Shown: positions 8,613-18,053, counted from the first letter of the stretch. The stretch: DNA of 64,000 nt from Aliiroseovarius sp. (GCF_030148435.1 NZ_JASBTN010000007.1:1-64000), one strand, 5' to 3'. Translations and numbers: made by a program. The notes: generated from the sequence alone by a model not told the origin.

Positions 8613-9259
8613 GCCATTCGCTGAATGAAATCGAAGCCATGAGCAAACGCGCCGCCCGGGGGGCTGGACTGTCCTGGGGCTTGGCCGAGGAGGCTGCCAA
8701 GGGCACACGCTGGCTGTCCGCCTTCGGTTTTCCGGGGACCGAGATGCTGGCCGAACTCCTGACGCTCAACGACCGCATCCCGCCTGTCGATGTCTCGCCC
8801 GTATCGCTGCGCGCCGAAGTTTGGCATGCGCCCGCCCGGCGGATGAGCCCGCTGATCGCCGGGGCCTCGCTGAGCGACTGTGCCGTGCGCCTTCTGGAGC
8901 GTGGCACGATCACCATGGAAAACGTCAGCCTGCCGCTTCTGGCCGTGCCTTTCATGGGCGGGGCGGCGCTGCGGCTGGGGGTGCCGGTGGCTGCCGAATG
9001 GCAGGGCGCGCGTCTGGCGACCGATGGCCGACAGCTCTGCGTTCAAGGGGAGGCCGACGCGCTGCGCACTGCCCAGGTGGACCGGCTGGTCTTTTCGGCA
9101 CCCGCGGAAATGACCGGGCGCCGTGAACCGGTGACGCGCGCCGAGGTGTGCGAGGACAGTTGGGACACGCTGGGAGGTTTCGCCCACCGGACCTTTGCCC
9201 CTGCCACCGAGGAAAGCCGCCTCCTGGGTGCCGGTGCCGGGCTGAGCGACAACGACTGA
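8609..9259 (+). CDS. DUF3726-like protein
   Basis: N-terminus MSHSLNEIEAMSKRAARGAGLSWGLAEEAAKGTRWL resembles DUF3726 proteins; 4-nt overlap with upstream gene. Confidence 0.75.
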   Translation: MSHSLNEIEAMSKRAARGAGLSWGLAEEAAKGTRWLSAFGFPGTEMLAELLTLNDRIPPVDVSPVSLRAEVWHAPARRMSPLIAGASLSDCAVRLLERGTITMENVSLPLLAVPFMGGAALRLGVPVAAEWQGARLATDGRQLCVQGEADALRTAQVDRLVFSAPAEMTGRREPVTRAEVCEDSWDTLGGFAHRTFAPATEESRLLGAGAGLSDND

Positions 9260-9313
9260 CAGAAAAGACTGACCCCGGGCTCATCCCGTGCTGAAACAAC
9301 AAGAAAGAGCGAC

Positions 9314-10321
9314 ATGACCGCGACCGAAATCCTCTCCCTCGCCGAGATCGAAGATCTGGCCTTCCGAGCCCTTGTGAAAGCAGGCACGTCCGAGGCCAAC
9401 GCCCGCCCGCTGGCCGTGGCCACGGCGATGACCGAGGCCGATGGCGTCGCTTCCCACGGGCTGGCCTATATCCCGATCTACGCCCAACATGTCGACTGTG
9501 GCAAGGTGGACGGGCAGGCGGTGCCGGTGCTGGATCAACCCCGCCCGGCGGCTGTGACCGTGGATGCGGCCACCGGTTTTGCCCACAGTGCGATCGACCT
9601 GGGCTTTGAAAAACTGATCCCTCTGGCCAAGGAAATGGGTGTCGCTGTGCTGGCGGTGAACAATTCCTACAACTGCGGCGTTCTGGGCGTGCACACCCAG
9701 CGCCTGGCTCAGGCGGGGCTGTTGGGGCTGGGCTTTACCAATGCGCCCGCCTCGATCGCGCCTTCGGGCGGGGCCAGGCCGGTGGTTGGCACCAACCCGT
9801 TCTCGATCGCGGCACCCGGGCCGGAGGGTGCCGCCGCGCTGCTGATCGACCAATCCGCCAGCACCATCGCCAAGAGCGAGGTGATGAAACACGCCCGTGA
9901 GGGCAGGCCGGTGCCGGAAGGCTGGGTGCTGGACGCCCAGGGCCAGCCAACCACCGATCCCGACGCCGGGCTGAAGGGCTCCATGGTGCCCTCGGGCGGC
10001 TACAAGGGTGTGGGCATCGCGCTGACGGTCGAGCTGATGGCCGCCGCCATGACCGGCGCCACGCTGGGCGCGGTGGCAAGCCCGTTTTCGGGAACCGCCG
10101 GGGGGCCGCCGAAAACCGGCCAGTTCTTCATAGCCATCGACCCCGGCGCGACCTCGGGTGGGGTGTTTGCCGAAAAACTGGCCGACCTGATCGCGTCGAT
10201 CCGGGGCCAGGATGGCGCGCGGCTGCCTGGCGACGGCCGCCAGTCCTGCCGCATCCGCGCGGCCAGGGAGGGTGTGGCCGTGAATGCGGCATTGCTTGAA
10301 AAGGTGCGCGCCCTGATCTGA
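9314..10321 (+). CDS. Ldh_2 family NAD(P)-dependent oxidoreductase (malate/L-lactate/ureidoglycolate dehydrogenase; imine reductase-like family)
   Basis: Ldh_2 signatures: ADGVASHGLAYIPIYAQHVDCGK, VNNSYNCGVLGVHTQRLAQAGLLGLGFTNAPASIAPSGG, GTNPFSIAAP. Confidence 0.9.
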   Translation: MTATEILSLAEIEDLAFRALVKAGTSEANARPLAVATAMTEADGVASHGLAYIPIYAQHVDCGKVDGQAVPVLDQPRPAAVTVDAATGFAHSAIDLGFEKLIPLAKEMGVAVLAVNNSYNCGVLGVHTQRLAQAGLLGLGFTNAPASIAPSGGARPVVGTNPFSIAAPGPEGAAALLIDQSASTIAKSEVMKHAREGRPVPEGWVLDAQGQPTTDPDAGLKGSMVPSGGYKGVGIALTVELMAAAMTGATLGAVASPFSGTAGGPPKTGQFFIAIDPGATSGGVFAEKLADLIASIRGQDGARLPGDGRQSCRIRAAREGVAVNAALLEKVRALI

Positions 10322-10361
10322 GCAGGTGCAGGGTCTACCGCGGAAGGGGCGAAGCCGGGGA

Positions 10362-10967
10362 CTACTTGCGGCCGATGCGTGGCTCTTCTCCGGCCAGGAT
10401 GCGCAGGATGTTGGCCTTGTGCCGGATCAGGATCAGAGCGGCCAGCGCAAAGCTGAGCAGAATGGCTTGCGGCGTGCCCAGTACTGCAGCCCAGAGCGGG
10501 GTCAGGACGGCGGCAATCAGCGCTGCCAGCGAGGAAATTCGGAACAGGGCGGCGCTGGCCAGCCAGGTGGCGCAGGCTGCCAGGCCCACCGGCCAGGCCA
10601 GGGCCAGAAGCGTACCCAGCCAGGTCGCCACCCCCTTGCCGCCCCTGAACCCCAGGAACACCGGGAAGCAATGACCGAGGAAGGCGGTGAAACCGGCGAG
10701 CTGGGCCGCATCCTCACCCACGAGCGCCCGTGCGATCAGAACCGCGGCCCCTGCCTTGCCCGCGTCACAAACAAGGGTCAGGAAGGCTGCCAGCTTGTTC
10801 CCGGTCCGCAGAACGTTTGTTGCGCCGATATTGCCCGAGCCGATCTGGCGCAGGTCGCCCAGTCCGAAAACACGCGCCATGACAATGCCAAAGGGGATCG
10901 AGCCCAGCAGGTAGCCGACAAGACTGATGGCGGCCAGCACGGGCAGGGCAGAGGTGATCTCGGGCAT
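10362..10967 (-). CDS. plsY: Glycerol-3-phosphate acyltransferase PlsY
   Basis: GYLLGSIPFGIVMARVFGLGDLRQIGSGNIGATNVLRTG; GHCFPVFLGFRGGKGVAT. Confidence 0.96.
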   Translation of the reverse strand: MPEITSALPVLAAISLVGYLLGSIPFGIVMARVFGLGDLRQIGSGNIGATNVLRTGNKLAAFLTLVCDAGKAGAAVLIARALVGEDAAQLAGFTAFLGHCFPVFLGFRGGKGVATWLGTLLALAWPVGLAACATWLASAALFRISSLAALIAAVLTPLWAAVLGTPQAILLSFALAALILIRHKANILRILAGEEPRIGRK

Positions 10968-11140
10968 GGCGGGCGTCCTTTTGCTCGCGCACAGGAATGG
11001 GCCGGTTGCCGGGGGAGGTCAAGGGGGCGCGGACGCGCGGGCTGAGGGCTCCGGCCCGTTGTCGGGGCTTTCGGACCCTCCTTCGGTTGGGGGAATCCGC
11101 CCGGGTAAGGGCGAGGCGCTTTTGCAGTGCGAAAGCGCGG

Positions 11141-11203
11141 TGGGGGCGCTGCCCCCCTGCGCGTGCCGCGCAGTCCCCCGGGATATTTTCAGCAAGATAA
11201 AGA
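11141..11203 (+). repeat. Dispersed GC-rich hairpin repeat, copy 1 (TGGGGGcgctGCCCCCC...CCCCGGGATATTTT..AAGATAAA)
   Basis: Shares core with inverted copy at 23155-23213. Confidence 0.65.
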
Positions 11204-11214
11204 GAAGGGGTTGC

Positions 11215-12474
11215 CTATCCGTGAACCCGCGTGCCCGCGACCCAGGTGCCCAGCACCCTGCCCTCCATGCGGGCGCCGTCAAAGGGGGTGTTCTTGGATT
11301 TCGATTGCAGCGCGAACCTGTCCAGCACGAAGGGCGCGTCGGGGTCGAACAGAACCAGGTCGGCGGGGGCACCCTCGGCCAGACGGCCACCGGGCAGGCC
11401 GAGGCGCCTGGCCGGGTTCGCCGACATGGCGCGCCAGAGCGTCGGCAGGTCGATCAGTTCTGCATGGACAAGGCGCATGGCGGCGGGCAGCAGGGTTTCC
11501 AGCGCCACGGCGCCGGAGGCGGCCTCTTCGAAGGGCAGGCGCTTGCTTTCCTCGTCCTGCGGCGTGTGCATGGACGAGATCACGTCGATGAGACCATCGG
11601 CCACGGCGGCGACCATGGCCAGTCGATCATCCTCGCTGCGCAGGGGTGGTTTGAGCTTGAAGAAGGTGCGGTAGTCGCCCACGTCCAGTTCGTTCAGCGT
11701 CAGGTGGTGGATGTTGACCCCGGCGGTCACATCGAGCCCGGCGTCCTTGGCGCGCGCCAGCACCGGCAGTGCCGTGGCGGTGGACAGGCTGTCCGCATGA
11801 TAGGCCACGCCGGTCATCTCGACCAGCGCCATGTCACGCTCCAGCCCCATGCGCTCGGCCATGGGGGACACGGCAGGCAGCCCGCGCAGAGAGGCGAACT
11901 TGCCCGAGGTCACGGCCGCCCCCTTGGACAGGGTCGGATCCTGCGGGTGGGCAATGACCAGCGCGCCCAGCGATTTCGCGTAAGTCATGGCGCGGGCGAA
12001 GGTCTTGGGGTTTTCGACCACATGGTCGCAATCGGTAAACGCCACGGCGCCGGCGTCCCTGAGGAAGCCGACCTCGACCATCTCGCGCCCCTCGCGCCCC
12101 TTGGTAAGCGCCGCCATGGAGTGCACGTTCACCGGCGCGGTCCGTCCGGCCCTGCGGGTGACGAATTCAAGCGTTTCAGGCGTGTCAACGGCGGGGGTGG
12201 TGTCGGGGCGGATGACCATGGTGGTGACTCCGCCCGCCGCTGCCGCCGCGCCTGCCGTGCGGAAGCTTTCCTTGTGACGCTCACCCGGTTCGCCGATCTT
12301 GACGCCCAGATCGACAATGCCCGGTGCGAGGCACTTTCCACCACAGTCGATCACCTGGCCCGCCTCCGACCCGTTCAGCGCGGTGATCACCCCGCCGTCG
12401 ATGGTCAGGCTGCCGATCTCGTCCGTTCCGGTTTCGGGGTTGATCAGGCGGGCATTGGTGAATGTGGTGATCAT
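11215..12474 (-). CDS. Dihydroorotase-like protein, probably non-catalytic PyrC'/PyrX type
   Basis: Amidohydrolase-type fold sequence (ITTFTNARLINPETG...LAPGIVDLGVKIGEPGERHKES...HHLTLNE), but HxH and other ligands are missing. Confidence 0.85.
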   Translation of the reverse strand: MITTFTNARLINPETGTDEIGSLTIDGGVITALNGSEAGQVIDCGGKCLAPGIVDLGVKIGEPGERHKESFRTAGAAAAAGGVTTMVIRPDTTPAVDTPETLEFVTRRAGRTAPVNVHSMAALTKGREGREMVEVGFLRDAGAVAFTDCDHVVENPKTFARAMTYAKSLGALVIAHPQDPTLSKGAAVTSGKFASLRGLPAVSPMAERMGLERDMALVEMTGVAYHADSLSTATALPVLARAKDAGLDVTAGVNIHHLTLNELDVGDYRTFFKLKPPLRSEDDRLAMVAAVADGLIDVISSMHTPQDEESKRLPFEEAASGAVALETLLPAAMRLVHAELIDLPTLWRAMSANPARRLGLPGGRLAEGAPADLVLFDPDAPFVLDRFALQSKSKNTPFDGARMEGRVLGTWVAGTRVHG

Positions 12475-12604
12475 CGTCGTGTCCTTGAGCTCCGGCGGGG
12501 CACAGCCGCCCGGCGCCTGTTTGCCATGGATCGCGGCGGGCGGGAAGGGCAATGGCGCAGCCCGTCCCTTCCCTAGCGCGGGCGGCAGACGGGTAGGCCC
12601 GGCT

Positions 12605-13027
12605 TTATGCGGCTGCCGCGGCCTGTTCGATCTCGGCCTTGGTGCGGGCGGTGTCTTCCTGGTATTTCAGCAGGTATTTGTCGCCGGTGCGGGTGACTAC
12701 CTGGGCTGCCGAGAAGATCGTGTTCACCTTGTCGACATTCGTCAGGCTGATGGATCTTTCCCCCGGGCCGATCAGGCGGCGGTCGGTCAGGTGCCAGGTA
12801 AAACCCAGCTGCTCTCTGGCCACGTAGAGCCCGCGCACGAGAATTGCCCCAACCGCGCCCACCACGCCGGTCCATGCATGCGGGTTGCCCATGTAGAACA
12901 GCACGCCCGCCATCAGGAAGGATCCCAGCGCCGCCAGCATCACATGTTCCTTGATATAGGTCGTGCGATTTCCACTGAAGGAGGCAAGCAGCCTTTCGCC
13001 CGGTTCCAGGGTAGGGGTGTCTGTCAT
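12605..13027 (-). CDS. Small membrane protein with bacterial PH-like domain (hypothetical)
   Basis: GERLLASFSGNRTTYIKEHV, two hydrophobic segments, then FTWHLTDRRLIGP typical of bPH domains. Confidence 0.7.
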   Translation of the reverse strand: MTDTPTLEPGERLLASFSGNRTTYIKEHVMLAALGSFLMAGVLFYMGNPHAWTGVVGAVGAILVRGLYVAREQLGFTWHLTDRRLIGPGERSISLTNVDKVNTIFSAAQVVTRTGDKYLLKYQEDTARTKAEIEQAAAAA

Positions 13028-13118
13028 GGTTTGGCCTCGTTTGTCATCCGTTCCGGGATAGGCGAAAGCGGCGCAGAGATCAAACCCCCTGCCGGGCTTG
13101 TGGCCTCGGGTCGCAGGG

Positions 13119-13619
13119 TCAGGTGGCGAGGACCCGGTCGATCCTGGCGGCCAGTGCCTCGGGTTCGGCCAGGTCGGTCAGGTGGATCGGGGCATGGCCC
13201 TGTCCGGGTGTTGGTTGCAGCGTGAGCGCATGCGGGGCGACGTCGACCCGGTCGAGCGCCTCGAGCGGCAGGGTCAGGCTGCCTGCCGCCACATCTTCCA
13301 TCCCGGCAATCCGAGCGGCCGGTCCCGTTGGCGGCGCCCAGATGCCGACGCGCCGGTCGGTGAGAAGATAGATATCCCGTTCCCGCGCCCGCCGGGCGAT
13401 GCCTTGCGCCACGAGCTGACTGGGCACGATCAGGATCGGCACCAGGATCAGCCCGGGCTGACGGGTGAAGAGCAGGATCACCGCGGCCAGCACGGCGGCC
13501 AGAGCCGCGCCCCAGACAACGCGGCGCAGCTGGCGGCGGATCAGCAGGGACATGTCGACCTGGCCTGTCCAGAGCAGGATCTCGTCGGTGTGCAGGGCAT
13601 GGTCGGGCAGGGTGGGCAT
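13119..13619 (-). CDS. Small membrane protein with bacterial PH-like domain (hypothetical)
   Basis: DEILLWTGQVD, hydrophobic segments, RDIYLLTDRRVGIW; start set at MPTLPDHALHTDE. Confidence 0.68.
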   Translation of the reverse strand: MPTLPDHALHTDEILLWTGQVDMSLLIRRQLRRVVWGAALAAVLAAVILLFTRQPGLILVPILIVPSQLVAQGIARRARERDIYLLTDRRVGIWAPPTGPAARIAGMEDVAAGSLTLPLEALDRVDVAPHALTLQPTPGQGHAPIHLTDLAEPEALAARIDRVLAT

Positions 13620-13747
13620 TGGGAAACCTGTGCAGGAAAAGCCGCATGATAGTCGCTTCGGGGATACAGGCAACCCGTTCAAGAGCACGGGGCCGTAGCC
13701 GGGAGCAACGTGCTATCCCGTCCAGACTCGCCGTCGCGGGGGGGAGG

Positions 13748-15034
13748 TCAGCCGATCAGCATTTCCCCGTTCGCCCAGACGGCCCGCACTGCCCGGTCAT
13801 CCCCCATCATGATGGTGGGAAAGAGCGCCTCCCACAGGGTTTCGGCGCGCGCGGCGCGTTGGGCTATGGCGGGGGTGGAGGCAAGGTCGATCACCACGAG
13901 GTCCGCCTCCATGCCGGGGGCGAGCGTGCCGATCCTGTCCTCCATCCGAATCGCCCGGGCCGACCCCGCCGTCGCCAGCCACCACAGCTGTGCCGGGTGC
14001 AGCGAGGCGCCGCGCAGGTGGGCGACCTCATAGGCGGCGGCCATGGTGCGCAGCATGGAAAAGCTCGATCCGCCGCCGGTGTCGGTGGCAAGGCCGATGC
14101 GCTGACCCTCGGCCATCAGCCCCTCCATGTCGAACAGGCCCGAACCGATGAAAGTGTTCGAGGTCGGGCAGTGGATCAGGCTGGCGTCCAGTTCCTTGAG
14201 CCGTGCGCGCTCGCGCTCTGTCAGGTGAATGGCGTGACCCATCAGCGCACCGGGGCCAACAAGGCCGAAGTCCTCGTAGACATCCAGATAATCGCGCGCC
14301 CTCGGAAACAGATCGGCGACCCAGGCGATTTCCTCGTGCTGCTCGCTGATATGGGTCTGCATCAGGCACTCCGGGTGTTCGCGCCACAGCGCACCGAGCG
14401 CAGAGAGCTGTTCCGGCGTCGACGTGGGCGCAAAACGCGGGGTGATCACGTAGGAGGCCCGGCCGCGTCCATGCCAATGTTCCAAGAGCCGCTTGCTGTC
14501 GTCATAGGCCGACTGCGCCGAGTCGCGCAGCCCGTCCGGCGCGTTTCGGTCCATGCAGGTCTTGCCGCCAAGTACGCGCAGGCCGCGTCGCGCGGCTTCG
14601 GTGAAATATGCGTCAACGCTATCAGGATGGATGGTGCAGTAGCTGACCGTGGTGGTGGTGCCGTTGGCCGTCACCAGGTCGAAATAGGTCGCGGCGATCT
14701 CGGTGGCATGGGCGGGATCGGCAAAACGCGTTTCCTCGGGAAAGGTATAGGTGTTCAGCCAGTCGATCAGCCGTTTGCCCCAGCTCGCGATGACCGCGGT
14801 CTGCGGGTAATGCACATGGGTGTCGATGAACCCCGCGCTGATCAGGGCGGCGCCATAGTCGGTGACTTCGGCCTGCGGATGGGCCCTGCGCAGGGTGTCG
14901 GCTGGTCCGACCTCGACGATCCTGCCCGCCTCCACGGCCACGGCGCCGCGCTGCTCATGGCACACCACCTCGTCGATGGGCGCGTGGAACGGATTCCCCG
15001 CGAATGTCAGCACCTGGCCCAGGATCAGCTTCAT
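13748..15034 (-). CDS. guaD: Guanine deaminase
   Basis: FIDTHVHYPQTAVIASWGKRLIDWLNTYTFPEE, MQTHISEQHEE, ALMGHAIHLTE. Confidence 0.93.
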   Translation of the reverse strand: MKLILGQVLTFAGNPFHAPIDEVVCHEQRGAVAVEAGRIVEVGPADTLRRAHPQAEVTDYGAALISAGFIDTHVHYPQTAVIASWGKRLIDWLNTYTFPEETRFADPAHATEIAATYFDLVTANGTTTTVSYCTIHPDSVDAYFTEAARRGLRVLGGKTCMDRNAPDGLRDSAQSAYDDSKRLLEHWHGRGRASYVITPRFAPTSTPEQLSALGALWREHPECLMQTHISEQHEEIAWVADLFPRARDYLDVYEDFGLVGPGALMGHAIHLTERERARLKELDASLIHCPTSNTFIGSGLFDMEGLMAEGQRIGLATDTGGGSSFSMLRTMAAAYEVAHLRGASLHPAQLWWLATAGSARAIRMEDRIGTLAPGMEADLVVIDLASTPAIAQRAARAETLWEALFPTIMMGDDRAVRAVWANGEMLIG

Positions 15035-15158
15035 GTTGCGTCTTTCAGTCAAACCGTCGCCCAGCCTAGGGGTCTAAAATCCACCGCGCAATATCTTTGA
15101 CCGGTTCCAATCTGGCGACGCCTGCCCTATGGTCCGGCCCAACCAATAGGAGGGCGCC

Positions 15159-16544
15159 ATGATTGATGAAAACATGACCGACGACCTCCTTGAGGAAGGC
15201 GACTACGAGCTCGACCACGAGGTGTTCGGCCCGGTTCTGTCCGCCCTGAAAGCGCAGGACGCCGAGGCCCTGGCACGGGTTCTGGACCCGTTGCACCCCG
15301 CCGACATCGCCGACCTCCTCGAACAGCTCGATCCGCGCCTTCGTACCGATCTGGTCCACCTCTATGGAATCGAGCTGGATGGCGAGGTTCTGTCGGAGCT
15401 GGATGAGAGCATTCGCGAGGACATCGTCGCCCATATGGCGCCCGAAGTCCTGGCCGAGGCCGTGCGCGACCTGGAAACCGACGATGTCGTCGACCTGATC
15501 GAGGACCTTGACGAGCCGCAGACCGAGGCCGTTCTGGACGCGTTGGATGATGACGACCGGGTGGTGGTCGAACAGTCGCTTGCCTATCCCGAGGACTCCG
15601 CCGGCCGCCTGATGCAGCGCGAGCTGGTGATGGCGCCCGAACACTGGGACGTGGGTCAGGCGATCGACTACATGCGGTCCGAGGATGACCTGCCGGAACA
15701 GTTTTACCATGTGATCCTGATCGACCCGCGCATGCGCCCGACCGGCTATGTGACACTCGGGCGGATCATGGGCAGCCCGCGTGAGGTCAAGCTCAAGGAA
15801 ATCACCGAGGAAAGCTTTCGCACCATCCCCGTGCTTCAGGACGAGGGCGAGGTCGCTTATGCGTTCAACCAGTACCACCTGATCTCGGCCCCGGTAGTGG
15901 ACGGAAACGACCGGCTGGTCGGTGTGATCACCATCGACGACGCCATGGCGATCTTGGACGAGGAGCACGAGGAAGACATCCTGCGCCTGGCCGGTGTGGG
16001 CGAGGAAAGCTCGCTTGCCGACCGCGTGATCAGCACCACCCGGCGCCGCTTTCCCTGGCTTGCCGTGAACCTGGTCACGTCGATCCTGGCCTCGCTTGTC
16101 ATTGCCCAGTTCGAAGCGGTGATCGCGCAATTCGTGGCCCTTGCCGTGTTGATGCCGATCGTGGCGTCGATGGGCGGAAATGCGGGCACGCAGAGCCTGA
16201 CCGTCGCCGTGCGCGCCCTGGCCACGAAAGACCTGACCTCCGCCAACCTCTGGCGGGTGATCCGGCGTGAGGTGCTGGTGGGCGTGGTCAATGGCGCAAT
16301 CTTTGCGGTTGTCATGGGAGTGGTCGGCGTACTGTGGTTCGGTACGCCGCTATTGGGTGTGGTCATCGGTGTCGCGATGGTGATCAATCTGGTCGTGGCC
16401 GGGCTCGCCGGGGTGGTGATACCCGTCGTATTGGAACGTCTGGATATCGACCCGGCGCTGGCCTCGGGGGCGTTTGTCACCACGGTGACGGATGTTGTGG
16501 GCTTCTTTGCCTTCCTTGGCCTGGCCGCCATCATGCTGTTGTGA
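15159..16544 (+). CDS. mgtE: Magnesium transporter MgtE
   Basis: MgtE_N acidic domain, CBS pair, C-terminal membrane domain (MPIVASMGGNAGTQSLTVAVRALA). Confidence 0.95.
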   Translation: MIDENMTDDLLEEGDYELDHEVFGPVLSALKAQDAEALARVLDPLHPADIADLLEQLDPRLRTDLVHLYGIELDGEVLSELDESIREDIVAHMAPEVLAEAVRDLETDDVVDLIEDLDEPQTEAVLDALDDDDRVVVEQSLAYPEDSAGRLMQRELVMAPEHWDVGQAIDYMRSEDDLPEQFYHVILIDPRMRPTGYVTLGRIMGSPREVKLKEITEESFRTIPVLQDEGEVAYAFNQYHLISAPVVDGNDRLVGVITIDDAMAILDEEHEEDILRLAGVGEESSLADRVISTTRRRFPWLAVNLVTSILASLVIAQFEAVIAQFVALAVLMPIVASMGGNAGTQSLTVAVRALATKDLTSANLWRVIRREVLVGVVNGAIFAVVMGVVGVLWFGTPLLGVVIGVAMVINLVVAGLAGVVIPVVLERLDIDPALASGAFVTTVTDVVGFFAFLGLAAIMLL

Positions 16545-16552
16545 GGGCTGAA

Positions 16553-17125
16553 ATGACCGACCTGCAATCCGATCTGGCCGCTGTCAAGGTCGCGGCCCGC
16601 AAGGCCGCTTTCGCTCGCCGCAAGGCGGCCCATTCCCCTGCCGCCGCCCAGGCGGGAGTGGCCCATCTGATCGAGGCGCTGATGCCCTTCAAGGGCAAGG
16701 TGATCGCGGGCTATATGCCGATCCGTACGGAAATCACGCCACTGCCCGCCATGGCGGCGCTATCCGCGTGGTCCAGCATCGTCATCCCGGTGATTGAAGC
16801 TAGGGGAATGCCGCTGAAATTTGCCAGGTGGACCCCGGACTGTGAAATGGTCGAGGGGGCCTTTGGCGCGCAAGTGCCCGCGGTGAAGGAATATCTGGAC
16901 CCGGAGGTCGTGGTGGTGCCGCTGGTGGCTTTTGACTCCCGGGGCAACCGGCTGGGCTATGGCGGCGGTTTTTACGACCGGACCCTGGAGGGGCTGCGCG
17001 CCAAACGCGCAACACCGGCCCTCGGCTATGCCTATGCCGCGCAGGAAGCCGAGGGGCTGCCGATCGAACCGACCGACCAGCCGCTGGACGGGATCGTGAC
17101 CGAACGGGGCGTGACCTATTTCTGA
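16553..17125 (+). CDS. 5-formyltetrahydrofolate cyclo-ligase
   Basis: AGYMPIRTEITPLPA, VVVVPLVAFDSRGNRLGYGGGFYDRTL; ATG at 16553. Confidence 0.9.
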   Translation: MTDLQSDLAAVKVAARKAAFARRKAAHSPAAAQAGVAHLIEALMPFKGKVIAGYMPIRTEITPLPAMAALSAWSSIVIPVIEARGMPLKFARWTPDCEMVEGAFGAQVPAVKEYLDPEVVVVPLVAFDSRGNRLGYGGGFYDRTLEGLRAKRATPALGYAYAAQEAEGLPIEPTDQPLDGIVTERGVTYF

Positions 17126-17240
17126 GGTTTTGCGCGCGCATGGGACGCCATGGACGAAAATCCAGATATCCTGATTACGATCGGAGCGCGATCCGCGCCC
17201 CCTCTTGCCCTCGCCCGCATCTCGGCCTAGGGCTGGTGCC

Positions 17241-18053
17241 ATGAAAATACTCTTTCTTGGTGATGTCATGGGCCGCGCCGGACGGCGGGCCGTTTCCGAA
17301 CGATTGAAAACGCTGCGCGAGGAGTGGCGGCTGGATTTCGTCGTGGTGAATGCGGAAAATGCGACCTCGGGCGCCGGGCTGACCGCAGCCCATGCAAAGG
17401 CGATCCTCGAGGCCGGGGCCGACGTGATCACCTTGGGCGACCACGCCTTTGACCAGCGCGAGATGCTGACCTTCTGCGAGCAGGAGAAACGGATCATCCG
17501 CCCGCTCAACTTTGCCAAGGGCGCGCCGGGCTCCGGTGCGCGCATCTTCAAGGATGCGCGCGGGCGGCAGATTCTGGTCACTCAGGTCTTGGGCAATGTG
17601 TTCATGAAACGCGCGTTTGACGATCCGTTTTCCGCCGTGGATCAGGTGCTGCGCGCCAACCCCCTTGGGGGCAATGCCCAGGCGATTCTGGTCGATGTGC
17701 ATTGCGAAGCGACGTCCGAGAAAATGGCCCTGGGCCGCTGGTGTGACGGCCGTGCCTCCATGGTGGTCGGCACCCATACCCATGTGCCCACCAGTGACGC
17801 GATGATCCTTGGCAAGGGCACCGCCTATCTGACCGATGCGGGCATGTGCGGGGATTACAACTCGGTGATCGGCATGGAGGCCGAGGAGCCCATGCGCCGT
17901 TTCGTCACCGGCATGGCCAAGGGGCGCTTCACACCCGCGAATGGCGAGGGGACCCTGTCCGGTCTCTATGTCGAGACAGACGATCGCACCGGCCTCGCCA
18001 CCCGGGTCGAGATGGTGCGCAACGGGGGGCGGCTCAAGGACGCGCGCCCGTGA
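17241..18053 (+). CDS. YmdB/TIGR00282-type metallophosphoesterase
   Basis: MKILFLGDVMGRAGRRAV, VNAENATSGAGLT, DVITLGDHAFDQRE, VGTHTHVPTSDAMIL. Confidence 0.92.
   Translation: MKILFLGDVMGRAGRRAVSERLKTLREEWRLDFVVVNAENATSGAGLTAAHAKAILEAGADVITLGDHAFDQREMLTFCEQEKRIIRPLNFAKGAPGSGARIFKDARGRQILVTQVLGNVFMKRAFDDPFSAVDQVLRANPLGGNAQAILVDVHCEATSEKMALGRWCDGRASMVVGTHTHVPTSDAMILGKGTAYLTDAGMCGDYNSVIGMEAEEPMRRFVTGMAKGRFTPANGEGTLSGLYVETDDRTGLATRVEMVRNGGRLKDARP

Noticed and set aside
10927-12576. 549-aa plus-strand ORF opposite the pyrC-like gene
   Set aside because: Antisense artefact of GC-rich coding sequence; overlaps the repeat and a real minus-strand gene
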